From: Arminella tubonensis
GTDB lineage: Bacteria; Pseudomonadota; Alphaproteobacteria; Rhizobiales; Rhizobiaceae
Length of the DNA: 64,000 nucleotides
NCBI RefSeq assembly: GCF_003240585.1
Contig: NZ_PCDP01000001.1
Location: 124,001 to 188,000, forward strand
Direction of reading: 5' to 3'
Under the pieces are notes generated by a model. The model had not been told where the DNA came from. It ran no database searches and saw only the letters and a program-made list of their open reading frames with translations. This document shows, one piece after another, positions 18,372 through 26,411 of the stretch (position 1 is its first letter; each line of letters opens with the position of its first letter). Both the position numbers and the translations under genes were made by a program.

Positions 18372-19745
18372 CTAGGCGGCTGCAGCGACGACCCGATTGC
18401 GACCACTGTTTTTCGCAGCGTAGAGCGCCAGGTCGGCCTGCTTGATGAGCTGGTCCGCCGTCTCCACCGCATCGATTCTCGACGATATGCCGAATGAGGC
18501 CGTCACATTCAGAGCATGCCCGGTATCTCGTAGAGTGAACGGCATGCTCTCAACTGCCGCGCGCAATCGTTCGGCGATGGCGGCGGCAACGTCCGCCGGC
18601 GTATCCGGCATCACAACCACGAATTCCTCCCCGCCATAGCGGCAGGCCAGATCGGCACCCCGGACCGTCGAGCGAATGCGGGACGCGAACTCCTTCAGCA
18701 CCTGGTCGCCCGCATCATGTCCGTAGGTGTCGTTCACGGTCTTGAAGCGATCGATATCGGTGATCAGCACAGAGAGCGGACGACCACGGACCATAGAGCG
18801 CTTGAACAATACAGACAGATGATTGTCGAGATAGCGGCGATTGTTGAGGCCGGTCAACGCATCGGTAACGGCGAGCTCGATCGTATGCTGGACGCTGGCC
18901 CGCAGACGGTCATTATAACGCTTGCGGCGGATCTGCGTCAGGCAACGAGCGACGAGCTCATTGCCGTCGATCGGGCGAACGATATAATCGTTGACGCCAA
19001 GCTCCAGCGCTCGGACGGTCATCTCGTCGGCGCCCTGCTCGGTGATCAGGAGAACCGGCAGGAACCGCGTCCGCTCCAGCGAGCGGAGCTGCGAGCACAG
19101 GCGCAATGGATCGTAGTCCTCGAAATTCGAATTGACGATGACGAGCTCGAAAGCGCTCTCAGCCGCTTCGAACAACGCCGCCTGCGGATCCGACATGGCC
19201 GTGACCTCGGCAATGGGCTTCAATGCCCTGATGATCCGTTCCTGAGAATTCGCGCGCCCGTCGACGAGCAGCACATGTGCGCCCTCCTCCAGGCGCCCCT
19301 CGCCCAGACGCAGCACATCCTCAATGCCGATATTGCGCGCGGTCTCGGCGCGCGTCCGCAATTCATCACTTAGCGTCTTCAGGCGCAGCAGGCTCTTTAC
19401 GCGCGAGATCAGCTGAAGATCGTTGACGGGTTTGGTGAGGAAGTCGTCCGCACCCGCCTTGAGACCGCGGACGCGATCGGCGGACTGATCAAGGGCGGTG
19501 ACCATGACAACGGGAATATGCGCGATGCGCGGGTTGGCCTTTATTCGCTCGCAGACCTCGAAGCCGTCCATGCCGGGCATCATGATGTCAAGAAGGATCA
19601 GATCGACCTGAGTGCGCTCGCAGATGGCGAGGGCATCCGGCCCATTGTCGGCGGTCAGCACTTCGAAATACTCGGCGACCAGCCGAGCCTCGAGCAGCTT
19701 CACGTTGGCAGGAATGTCGTCAACCACAAGAATTCGCGCGGTCAT
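18372..19745 (-). CDS. pleD: Response regulator / diguanylate cyclase PleD
   Basis: This 457-residue protein has two receiver domains and a C-terminal GGDEF domain, the PleD architecture. The first receiver keeps the phospho-acceptor Asp53 in LLDIMMPGMDG; the second lacks a clear acceptor, as is usual for the adaptor domain. The active site reads GGEEF at 371-375, with an intact RxxD product-inhibition site (RGAD, 362-365) five residues before it. PleD makes cyclic di-GMP at the differentiating pole in alphaproteobacteria. It is 17 bases downstream of divK and in the same operon, as in Caulobacter. Confidence 0.96.
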   Translation of the reverse strand: MTARILVVDDIPANVKLLEARLVAEYFEVLTADNGPDALAICERTQVDLILLDIMMPGMDGFEVCERIKANPRIAHIPVVMVTALDQSADRVRGLKAGADDFLTKPVNDLQLISRVKSLLRLKTLSDELRTRAETARNIGIEDVLRLGEGRLEEGAHVLLVDGRANSQERIIRALKPIAEVTAMSDPQAALFEAAESAFELVIVNSNFEDYDPLRLCSQLRSLERTRFLPVLLITEQGADEMTVRALELGVNDYIVRPIDGNELVARCLTQIRRKRYNDRLRASVQHTIELAVTDALTGLNNRRYLDNHLSVLFKRSMVRGRPLSVLITDIDRFKTVNDTYGHDAGDQVLKEFASRIRSTVRGADLACRYGGEEFVVVMPDTPADVAAAIAERLRAAVESMPFTLRDTGHALNVTASFGISSRIDAVETADQLIKQADLALYAAKNSGRNRVVAAAA

Positions 19746-19762
19746 AAGTCCTTTTCCAACGC

Positions 19763-20134
19763 TCAGGCGTCGCCCAAATAGGTCTTGATCGTTTCAATGA
19801 ATTTCGGAACCGAAATTGGTTTGGAGACATAGGCCTCGCACCCGCCCTGGCGGATCCGTTCCTCATCGCCCTTCATGGCGAAGGCCGTCACGGCGATGAC
19901 CGGAATAACGTGCAGGTCGTCATCCTCCTTCAGCCATTTCGTGACTTCAAGGCCCGAAACTTCCGGGAGTTGGATGTCCATCAGGATTAGATCAGGTCGG
20001 TGCTTGCGGGCCAGTTCGAGCGCTTCCATGCCATTACGGGTCTGGATCGTCGTGTAACCGGACGCTTCGATCAGATCGCGAAAGAGCTTCATGTTAAGCT
20101 CGTTGTCTTCCACGATCATCACTTGTTTGGGCAT
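19763..20134 (-). CDS. divK: Single-domain response regulator DivK
   Basis: This 123-residue stand-alone receiver domain has the acidic pocket (VEDNE), the phospho-acceptor Asp53 in [11 protein letters not shown] and the conserved Lys in YVSKPI. DivK relays signals from the PleC/DivJ kinases to the CckA-CtrA cell-cycle pathway. It is the first gene of the divK-pleD operon; the 130-base upstream gap separates it from a divergent DUF3572 gene. Confidence 0.97.
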   Translation of the reverse strand: MPKQVMIVEDNELNMKLFRDLIEASGYTTIQTRNGMEALELARKHRPDLILMDIQLPEVSGLEVTKWLKEDDDLHVIPVIAVTAFAMKGDEERIRQGGCEAYVSKPISVPKFIETIKTYLGDA

Positions 20135-20266
20135 GATATGCTGTCCTTATGACCGGCCTTGAATCCGCCAACCGAAAATATAAGGTCGCGAAGACACCGA
20201 TTCCATAAATCCGAGAGCCCGATGCTATCGGCATTTGGTTGAGAAATAGGTAATTCACCGTCCGAA

Positions 20267-20575
20267 ATGCAAAGCAACTTCAAGAAGTCCAAGATATCTT
20301 CCACGGACCCGCAGGAGACAGCCGTTGCCGTCCTCGCCTGGCTGGCGAACGAGCCCGATATGTTCGGTCGTTTCCTGGCGTTGACCGGTATCGAGCCGGC
20401 GCAGGTCCGCGGCGCTGTCAACGATCCCGGCTTTCTCGCGGGAATGCTGGACTTTCTGATGAACCACGAGCCGACGTTGATGGCATTTTGTGAGGCTTCG
20501 GGAACGCCGCCTGAAGCGGTTGCCGCAGCCTCGGCACACTTCTCGCCCCCCGGTCTTTCCTCCGGGGAGTATTGA
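20267..20575 (+). CDS. DUF3572 family protein
   Basis: This 102-residue mostly helical protein matches the DUF3572 pattern: ETAVAVLAWLANEPDMFGRFL at the N-terminus, then GIEPAQVR and a FLMNHEPTLMAFCEA segment. The family is small, found in Rhizobiales and of unknown function. It is divergent from divK and is followed two bases later by the HAD-like gene, so the two are likely one operon. Confidence 0.88.
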   Translation: MQSNFKKSKISSTDPQETAVAVLAWLANEPDMFGRFLALTGIEPAQVRGAVNDPGFLAGMLDFLMNHEPTLMAFCEASGTPPEAVAAASAHFSPPGLSSGEY

Positions 20576-20577
20576 TT

Positions 20578-21219
20578 GTGACCGATCTTCTGGACATCGA
20601 TCATGTCCGGCTACGCGACAGGCCGCTTGTCGTCTGCGACATCGATGAAGTCGTTCTCGAGTTCATTTCTCCTTTTACCACGTTTCTTCGCGCCAATAAC
20701 TACGATCTTCTTCCGCGTTCATTTCGATTGCATGGCAATATTGTTTCGCTTCTGGACGGAACGGAGCCTGATGACACCGTTATTTCGGATTTTCAGGAGA
20801 GTTTCTTCACCACGCAAGACCAGTGGCAGATACCCGCCTCCGGCGCGGTCGAAACGCTCGCCGCGCTTTCCGACGACGTCGACATCGTCTTTCTGACCGC
20901 GATGCCACCCCGCCACCAACCCGTCCGCCGCGCATTGCTCGATCGGTTCGAGCTTGGCTTTCCGATGATCGCAACCGTGCAGCCGAAGGGGCCCGTCGTG
21001 GCGCAACTGCATGGCGCCAGGGCACTTCCTGTCATCTTCATCGATGATATCGCGCGAAATCTCCATTCAGTGCGAGAGTATGTTCCCGAATGCCTGCTCA
21101 TCACCATGATGGCAAATGCGGATTTCCGAGCCTTTGCGCCTGCTCCTTCGGAAGGCGTCCTGAGTGCTGCGAGCTGGAATGAAGCGGCCGAACTGATCCG
21201 CGCGCACGTCCGGCGCTGA
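20578..21219 (+). CDS. HAD-superfamily-like hydrolase
   Basis: This 213-residue protein shows the HAD phosphatase motifs: DIDEV for the DxDxx nucleophile motif near residue 21, FLTAMP for the second motif, and VIFIDDIARNL as the acidic fourth motif. It probably is a small phosphatase; the substrate is not known. The start is taken as the GTG at 20578, placed about nine bases after a GGGGAG site; a TTG two codons earlier is possible. It overlaps nothing and converges with the acetyltransferase gene. Confidence 0.75.
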   Translation: MTDLLDIDHVRLRDRPLVVCDIDEVVLEFISPFTTFLRANNYDLLPRSFRLHGNIVSLLDGTEPDDTVISDFQESFFTTQDQWQIPASGAVETLAALSDDVDIVFLTAMPPRHQPVRRALLDRFELGFPMIATVQPKGPVVAQLHGARALPVIFIDDIARNLHSVREYVPECLLITMMANADFRAFAPAPSEGVLSAASWNEAAELIRAHVRR

Positions 21220-21237
21220 AACATCTTGAGGTCGCGC

Positions 21238-21816
21238 TCAAAGGTCGAGCCGCATCAGGGGCCGGCCGTCCTTCCGCTTTGCCACTTCGGAAAATCCCGC
21301 CGCCTCAAAAATTCTGACGGACCCGACATAGAGGCCGACCGATTTCGACTGCTTCGTTCGCTCGATCGGACACCCCTCGACAATGCGGGCGCCGGACGAC
21401 CGAGCGAATTCGACCGCGGCCGAGAGCATGCGGTGACTGTATCCATTTCCACGGTCGCGGGCATTCATGAAAAAACAGCTGATGGCCCAGACAGCCGGGT
21501 CGTCTGCATCCGCTGAGTCCAGCGGCCTGGAGACGGTGTTCAGCGAATTCCATTTGGGCAGTTCCGAACGCGCGCCGACCTGGACCCAGGCGACGGGACG
21601 CTTGCCGATATAGCCAAGAACCCCGGGTGCGGGGCCTGCCATGACGCGGCTCTTCATGAACTGCTTCTTCGCGTCTCCATCCATGAGTTTTCGTTCGGCG
21701 GTGGGAATGCGAAAATGGGTGCACCAGCAGCCATAACACGCGCCGCTCGGACCAAAGAGCGTTTCGAAATCGTCCCAGCGATCCGGCGTCAGCGGTAGCG
21801 TTCCGAATTCCTCCAC
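21238..21816 (-). CDS. GNAT family N-acetyltransferase
   Basis: This 192-residue acetyltransferase-like protein has a Cys-rich N-terminal part ([12 protein letters not shown]) and a GNAT core: [19 protein letters not shown] around the acetyl-CoA loop, then [10 protein letters not shown] and [13 protein letters not shown] near the end. The GTG at 21816 has GGGAG six bases upstream and fits better than the TTG 18 codons earlier. The acceptor is not predictable. It is divergent from dinB, whose promoter lies in the short gap. Confidence 0.82.
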   Translation of the reverse strand: MEEFGTLPLTPDRWDDFETLFGPSGACYGCWCTHFRIPTAERKLMDGDAKKQFMKSRVMAGPAPGVLGYIGKRPVAWVQVGARSELPKWNSLNTVSRPLDSADADDPAVWAISCFFMNARDRGNGYSHRMLSAAVEFARSSGARIVEGCPIERTKQSKSVGLYVGSVRIFEAAGFSEVAKRKDGRPLMRLDL

Positions 21817-21836
21817 ACCAAACTCCCGTTCGCACC

Positions 21837-21886
21837 TTGAGAACCACAGGCATAGGGCATAAAGTTGCAATGTTCAATGTTTGTTC
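21837..21886 (+). promoter_or_regulatory. dinB promoter with LexA (SOS) box
   Basis: A -35 TTGAGA (21837-21842) and -10 TAAAGT (21860-21865) are 17 bases apart. GTTC-AATGTTT-GTTC, a perfect match to the alphaproteobacterial LexA direct repeat GTTC-N7-GTTC, covers 21872-21886, right at the predicted transcription start. Confidence 0.85.
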
Positions 21887-21893
21887 TCATCAC

Positions 21894-23186
21894 ATGACTA
21901 CGGAAAGTGACAAAACTCCCGGCTTCTGTCGCGATTGCCTGAGCGAGCAGCAGGCGGTTCGGCAGCGTTGCCGTGCCTGCGGCAGCCCTCGGCTGGTCTA
22001 TCATCGTGAACTCAACGATTTGACGCTGGCCCACATCGACTGCGACGCCTTTTACGCGGCTGTCGAGAAGCGCGACAACCCGGAGCTGGCCGACAAGCCA
22101 GTGATCATCGGCGGTGGCAAGCGGGGCGTAGTCTCCACGGCATGCTATATTGCCCGCATTCACGGCGTCCGCTCGGCCATGCCGATGTTCAAGGCGCTGG
22201 AGGCCTGTCCGCAGGCGATCGTAATAAGCCCTGATATGGAGAAATACAGCCGTGTCGGGCGCGAGGTGCGTGCGCTGATGCAGGAGTTGACGCCGCTGGT
22301 GCAACCGCTCTCGATCGATGAAGCGTTTCTGGAACTCGCCGGCACCCAACGCCTGCATCAGGACCGCCCTGCCCGTACCCTTGCGAAATTCGCCAGGCGC
22401 GTCGAAAGCGAAATCGGCATCACGGTCTCGGTCGGCCTGTCCTATTGCAAGTTCCTTGCCAAGGTCGCGTCAGACCTCAACAAGCCGCGCGGCTTTTCGG
22501 TCATCGGCCGCGAAGAAGCCGTCTCCTTCCTGGCACCACGATCGGTGACGACCATATGGGGCGTCGGCAAGGCGTTTGCGGCGACGCTGGAGAGCGACGG
22601 CATCCGCACCATCGGCCAGCTGCAGACCATGGACGAAGGCGACCTGATGCGCCGCTACGGCTCAATGGGCCAGCGGCTCTATCGGCTCGCCCGTGGCATC
22701 GACGATCGCGATGTGCACCTCAACGATCCGGCCAAGAGCGTTTCGGCCGAGACGACATTTTTCGAGGACATCTCGAAGTATGACGATCTGGTCCCGATCC
22801 TGCGCGGTCTTTCCGAAAAAGTATCACGGCGGCTGAAGAAGAGCGGCATCGCGGGCCAGACCGTGGTGCTGAAGCTGAAGACCTCGGACTTCAAGGGCCG
22901 GACGCGCAATCGACGACTGGAAGATCCGACGCAGCTTGCGGACCGGATATTCCGGACCGGTCTGCGGCTACTCGAAGGCGAGACCAACGGCACCAAATTC
23001 CGGCTGATCGGGATTGGCGTTACCGATCTTTGCGACGATGCTCGCGCCGATCCGCCCGATCTCATCGACGAAAAGGCGACCCGACGCGCGGCTGTGGAAG
23101 CGGCGATGGATAAGCTGCGTGAGAAGTTCGGCAACAAGACCGTCGAGACCGGCTATACCTTCGGCAGCGGCAAGCGCGATAGCTGA
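21894..23186 (+). CDS. dinB: DNA polymerase IV (Y family, translesion)
   Basis: This 430-residue error-prone polymerase bypasses DNA damage. The catalytic carboxylates are Asp49 ([14 protein letters not shown]) and Asp142/Glu143 (SIDEAFLE); the helix-hairpin-helix thumb and the little-finger domain follow, with YTFGSGKR at the end. Before the palm is a 40-residue extension with two CxxC pairs (Cys12/15 and Cys26/29), a likely zinc ribbon not present in E. coli DinB. The ATG at 21894 is used because an upstream ATG at 21870 lies under the LexA box. SOS control is therefore expected. Confidence 0.93.
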   Translation: MTTESDKTPGFCRDCLSEQQAVRQRCRACGSPRLVYHRELNDLTLAHIDCDAFYAAVEKRDNPELADKPVIIGGGKRGVVSTACYIARIHGVRSAMPMFKALEACPQAIVISPDMEKYSRVGREVRALMQELTPLVQPLSIDEAFLELAGTQRLHQDRPARTLAKFARRVESEIGITVSVGLSYCKFLAKVASDLNKPRGFSVIGREEAVSFLAPRSVTTIWGVGKAFAATLESDGIRTIGQLQTMDEGDLMRRYGSMGQRLYRLARGIDDRDVHLNDPAKSVSAETTFFEDISKYDDLVPILRGLSEKVSRRLKKSGIAGQTVVLKLKTSDFKGRTRNRRLEDPTQLADRIFRTGLRLLEGETNGTKFRLIGIGVTDLCDDARADPPDLIDEKATRRAAVEAAMDKLREKFGNKTVETGYTFGSGKRDS

Positions 23187-23190
23187 TCGA

Positions 23191-24930
23191 TCAGACCTCC
23201 GACAGGGCCTTGCCCTCGAGTTCCCGGATCAGGGCGGCGCGATTGTCGCTTGCCTGGCGATATTCCGGCTGCAGGGTCAGCGCTGCTTCATAGCTCGCCA
23301 GCGAATCGTCAAAGCGCCCGACGCGCCGAAGCGCGTTGGCGCGATTGTTGAAGGCGATCGCGTGCCGGGGCTCAAGTTCGATCGCCCTGTCATAGCTGAC
23401 GATTGCGCCCTCGAAGTCGCCGGTAATTGCCAGGACATTGCCATGGTTGCAGTGGGCCGATGCCGCATCGGGGCGGATCTCGAGCGCCCTGCGTATTTCC
23501 ATCTCCGCAGCCTTCGGATCGCGACGCTGCAGAAGCAGGACGCCGAGTTGATGGGCAGCATCGAAATCGACTGGATCGACAGCCAGTACGGCCCGATAGC
23601 CCTTTTCCGCCTCCTGCAGATCGCCGGCGCGATGATTGGCGAATGCCGTGGCGACGGTGGCGCCTTCGGGCCCTGCCTCGCGATCTGCATTCTGCCTGGC
23701 TATAATCTCGTTGTAGAGCGCCTTGGCGGCGGCATGCATGGGATCAGCCGCGAGGATTTGACGGCAGCCAATCGCGGCGTCTGCCAGGTCGCCCGAGGCG
23801 TGAAGCTGCTTTGCCGCGTTGAAAACCATTGGCAAGCTGCGTGGATCGAGCCGCTCGCCATTGTTCCTGCCTGTCCGGGTGGTGATCCGCAGTTTCTCGA
23901 CGATGTGCTCTTCCGAACCGAACATATATTTGTAGGCGTAGTCGCCTGTTCCGAGGTCGTAGATGGCGTAGCCATTTTCGATCGCCCATCGGATGCAATA
24001 GCAATGGAGCAAGAAGCTCGGCCCCGGATGATGGACCGTCAAATCACGGCTGGTGAGAAAGTTGATGAAGCGCCTTTTCGCCGGATCGAGAAAATTGACC
24101 TGAACGCCAATGGCTCTATCGCCCTGCCAAAGCACCGGCAAAAAGAGCGAGCCGTCGCGAAAACAGTCGAGGAACATGGTCCGGCAGCAATCGAGAATAT
24201 AGGCGGCGTAGCGCGGATTGGTCGGCGCCCACTGCGTTTTCCAGAAGCCATAAAAGAGCTCCAGGTCCCTTTCGATCGTCTCCGCGGTGGCGGGCACGAT
24301 GCGCAAGTCCTCGGATGTTTCCAGCGCCCGCAGCGCGCGCCGGGCATTTCTGCGGGTCTTGGGGCCGAGATTCACATTCAGGAAGCTCTCGAAGTCATCC
24401 GGCAGATCGATATAGATATAGACGTCATGGTCGATACTTTGGCCATCCTCCGTCACATGGGGTGGGCGCGCCACCTTGGCGGTTGCGAATTCAGGAGCCG
24501 GAAAAGCTTCGAGAAACGGCCGCAGTCGATCCGGCGAGATGAAGATGTCGTCGAGATTGAGGCTGGTCCACCGAAAGGCCCTAATGCGGTCGGCAAACGC
24601 AGCCATCACATTGTCGACGCTCTCGGGATTGCAGAGAACGCCGGTGTAAGTCGCGAAATAGGAGCCGCCCATCGCCAGCGTATTGTGAAAGCCCCGGCCC
24701 TTCTCGAGCCCCGCTCCGAGCTGCAAGGGAAAGAAACCGACATAGGAGGCATCTTCGGGTTCCAGCTTTGCCGCAAGAACGAACCAAGGAGCGGAACGCG
24801 ACTTGAACCAAGTCGAAATCCAGCTCCAGGAGAGAAAATAATTCGCCTCGGGATCCGCCTCGTAGACATGATCCCAATTGCGCCTGAGCGCAATCAGATC
24901 ATCCAATGTATCGATCACGTTAACATGCAT
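23191..24930 (-). CDS. FemAB/CelD-like acetyltransferase with C-terminal TPR repeats
   Basis: This 579-residue protein has a GNAT-fold N-terminal half of the FemAB/CelD type (COG5653-like): LSWSWISTWF, then LNLDDIFISPDR, KTRRNARRALRALE and the late IYDLGTGDYAYKYMFG. From about residue 400 on there are tetratricopeptide repeats, for example NHRAGDLQEAEKGYRAVLAV and GDFEGAIVSYDRAIELEP. Members are linked to exopolysaccharide or cellulose modification. The ATG at 24930 is chosen over an upstream open frame; the exact start is unsure. It converges with dinB, only four bases apart. Confidence 0.8.
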   Translation of the reverse strand: MHVNVIDTLDDLIALRRNWDHVYEADPEANYFLSWSWISTWFKSRSAPWFVLAAKLEPEDASYVGFFPLQLGAGLEKGRGFHNTLAMGGSYFATYTGVLCNPESVDNVMAAFADRIRAFRWTSLNLDDIFISPDRLRPFLEAFPAPEFATAKVARPPHVTEDGQSIDHDVYIYIDLPDDFESFLNVNLGPKTRRNARRALRALETSEDLRIVPATAETIERDLELFYGFWKTQWAPTNPRYAAYILDCCRTMFLDCFRDGSLFLPVLWQGDRAIGVQVNFLDPAKRRFINFLTSRDLTVHHPGPSFLLHCYCIRWAIENGYAIYDLGTGDYAYKYMFGSEEHIVEKLRITTRTGRNNGERLDPRSLPMVFNAAKQLHASGDLADAAIGCRQILAADPMHAAAKALYNEIIARQNADREAGPEGATVATAFANHRAGDLQEAEKGYRAVLAVDPVDFDAAHQLGVLLLQRRDPKAAEMEIRRALEIRPDAASAHCNHGNVLAITGDFEGAIVSYDRAIELEPRHAIAFNNRANALRRVGRFDDSLASYEAALTLQPEYRQASDNRAALIRELEGKALSEV

Positions 24931-25131
24931 GCCGACCGCCGTTGTTAGCCATCTATATATTAGCATTACATAAAAGACATTGTGCTGCAATCGAGCATGC
25001 TCGACGTCGGACTGCCTGGCCAGGGAAATCCCCGACAAAATACAGGCGCGGCGTGGCGCCTTTCTTCAAGCCTTCCTTAAACTTCCCTGTCTAACGTCAT
25101 CACCACGAGTATTGCGTTTTGGTATGTCAAC
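24931..25131. promoter_or_regulatory. Divergent promoter region with a 14-base palindrome
   Basis: This gap between the TPR acetyltransferase gene and the L,D-transpeptidase gene holds the perfect palindrome TCGAGCATGCTCGA at 24991-25004. It is a possible operator. No further gene is seen. Confidence 0.35.
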
Positions 25132-26397
25132 ATGTTGCGTCTTTTCCTGGGGATCGGCCTGCTCTCGGCCACCGCCCTTACCCCTCCCGCGTTTGCAGCG
25201 GATGCGCGCACTCTGCAGATCGTTGTTTCAACGGACAGGCAGTCACTTGCCGTCTATGACGGCGATCAGGTCGTGGCGACGTCGAAAGTCTCGACAGGAA
25301 AACAGGGTCACTCGACGCCGAACGGCATCTTCTCCATACTGGAGAAGGAGCGCTACCATGCTTCGAATATCTACTCGAATTCGCCCATGCCCTTCATGCA
25401 GCGGCTGACCTGGTCCGGTATCGCGCTGCATGAATCGGGGTATGTGCCGGGATATCCGGCCTCGCACGGCTGCGTGCGCATGCCGAAATCCTTTGCCCAG
25501 AAGCTCTATCAGATGACGGCTCCCGGAGTGCACGTGGTCATCACCAACCAGCCGCTCGTTCCGCAACCGATCGAGCACGCAACGCTGTTTCAGCCATCCG
25601 CTCCCGCACTGGACCTGCCGTTGTTTTCCGATCTGCAACTGCGGCCGACCAACGCCGCCTTCCTCCCAAAGAGCGAACCGATCCAGGTGGCGACGAACGA
25701 TACGGCCTCTCTGCCAGTTCCTCCCGCTGCCCCCCGGCTCGCACTTGCCGACCAGGCGCCATTGCGGATCCTGATCACGCGACGGGACCTGCGTGGGAAT
25801 GTCCGCGATCTTCAAGCTCTGCTGACCGGCATGGGCTACGATGCTGGCGCGCCTGACGGGATGCTGGGACCGACGACGGTGCAGGCAATCCAGGATTTCA
25901 AGAAGGCCCACAATGTCACGACAACCGGCGGGCTGGTGAGCGCCGAACTGATGAAAGCAGTCTACGCCATCGCCGGTAAGGGCGAACCGCCGAACGGCGA
26001 GGTGATGGTGCGCCAGGCCTTCAAGCCGGTGTTCGAGGCGCCCGCCGCCATCGCCGATCCCGAAGAGGCGCTCGGCACGCATTTCTTCACCGCTCATGAC
26101 GTCGACAAGATCGACGGCAAGGCCGAGTGGTATGGCGTGACATTGGAAAACAACCTGTCGCGAGACGCCATGAAGCGGCTCGGTATTACCAGCGAGGAAC
26201 AATCGGGTTCGCTCAATGCCGCCGGCCATGCTCTCGACCGGATCACCATTCCCGACGATGCGCGCCGAAAAATCGAGGATATGTTGACCGCCGGATCTTC
26301 GCTGACCATCTCCGATACCGGCGTCGGCCCCGAGACCGGCGACGGCACCGATTTCATCACTATCACCAAGAACGGCGGTTCTTCGAACAGGGGCTGA
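25132..26397 (+). CDS. L,D-transpeptidase (YkuD) with peptidoglycan-binding domain
   Basis: This 421-residue exported enzyme has a signal peptide cut after AFA (residue 22). The YkuD domain carries the active-site motif SHGCVRM with His112 and Cys114, and an upstream conserved His100 (GIALH). A peptidoglycan-binding_1 domain follows around 223-256 (NVRDLQALLTGMGYDAG and VQAIQDFK). The last 150 residues form an uncharacterised domain. The enzyme would form 3-3 cross-links in the periplasmic murein. It converges with dnaE. Confidence 0.92.
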   Translation: MLRLFLGIGLLSATALTPPAFAADARTLQIVVSTDRQSLAVYDGDQVVATSKVSTGKQGHSTPNGIFSILEKERYHASNIYSNSPMPFMQRLTWSGIALHESGYVPGYPASHGCVRMPKSFAQKLYQMTAPGVHVVITNQPLVPQPIEHATLFQPSAPALDLPLFSDLQLRPTNAAFLPKSEPIQVATNDTASLPVPPAAPRLALADQAPLRILITRRDLRGNVRDLQALLTGMGYDAGAPDGMLGPTTVQAIQDFKKAHNVTTTGGLVSAELMKAVYAIAGKGEPPNGEVMVRQAFKPVFEAPAAIADPEEALGTHFFTAHDVDKIDGKAEWYGVTLENNLSRDAMKRLGITSEEQSGSLNAAGHALDRITIPDDARRKIEDMLTAGSSLTISDTGVGPETGDGTDFITITKNGGSSNRG

Positions 26398-26411
26398 GTA
26401 CGTCAGCCCCT
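26389..26411. terminator. Shared stem-loop between convergent genes
   Basis: AGGGGCTGA-GTACG-TCAGCCCCT is a perfect inverted repeat of nine-base arms. It contains the TGA of the L,D-transpeptidase and touches the stop codon of dnaE on the other strand. There is no T-run, so it is a weak or processing-type terminator. Confidence 0.5.
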
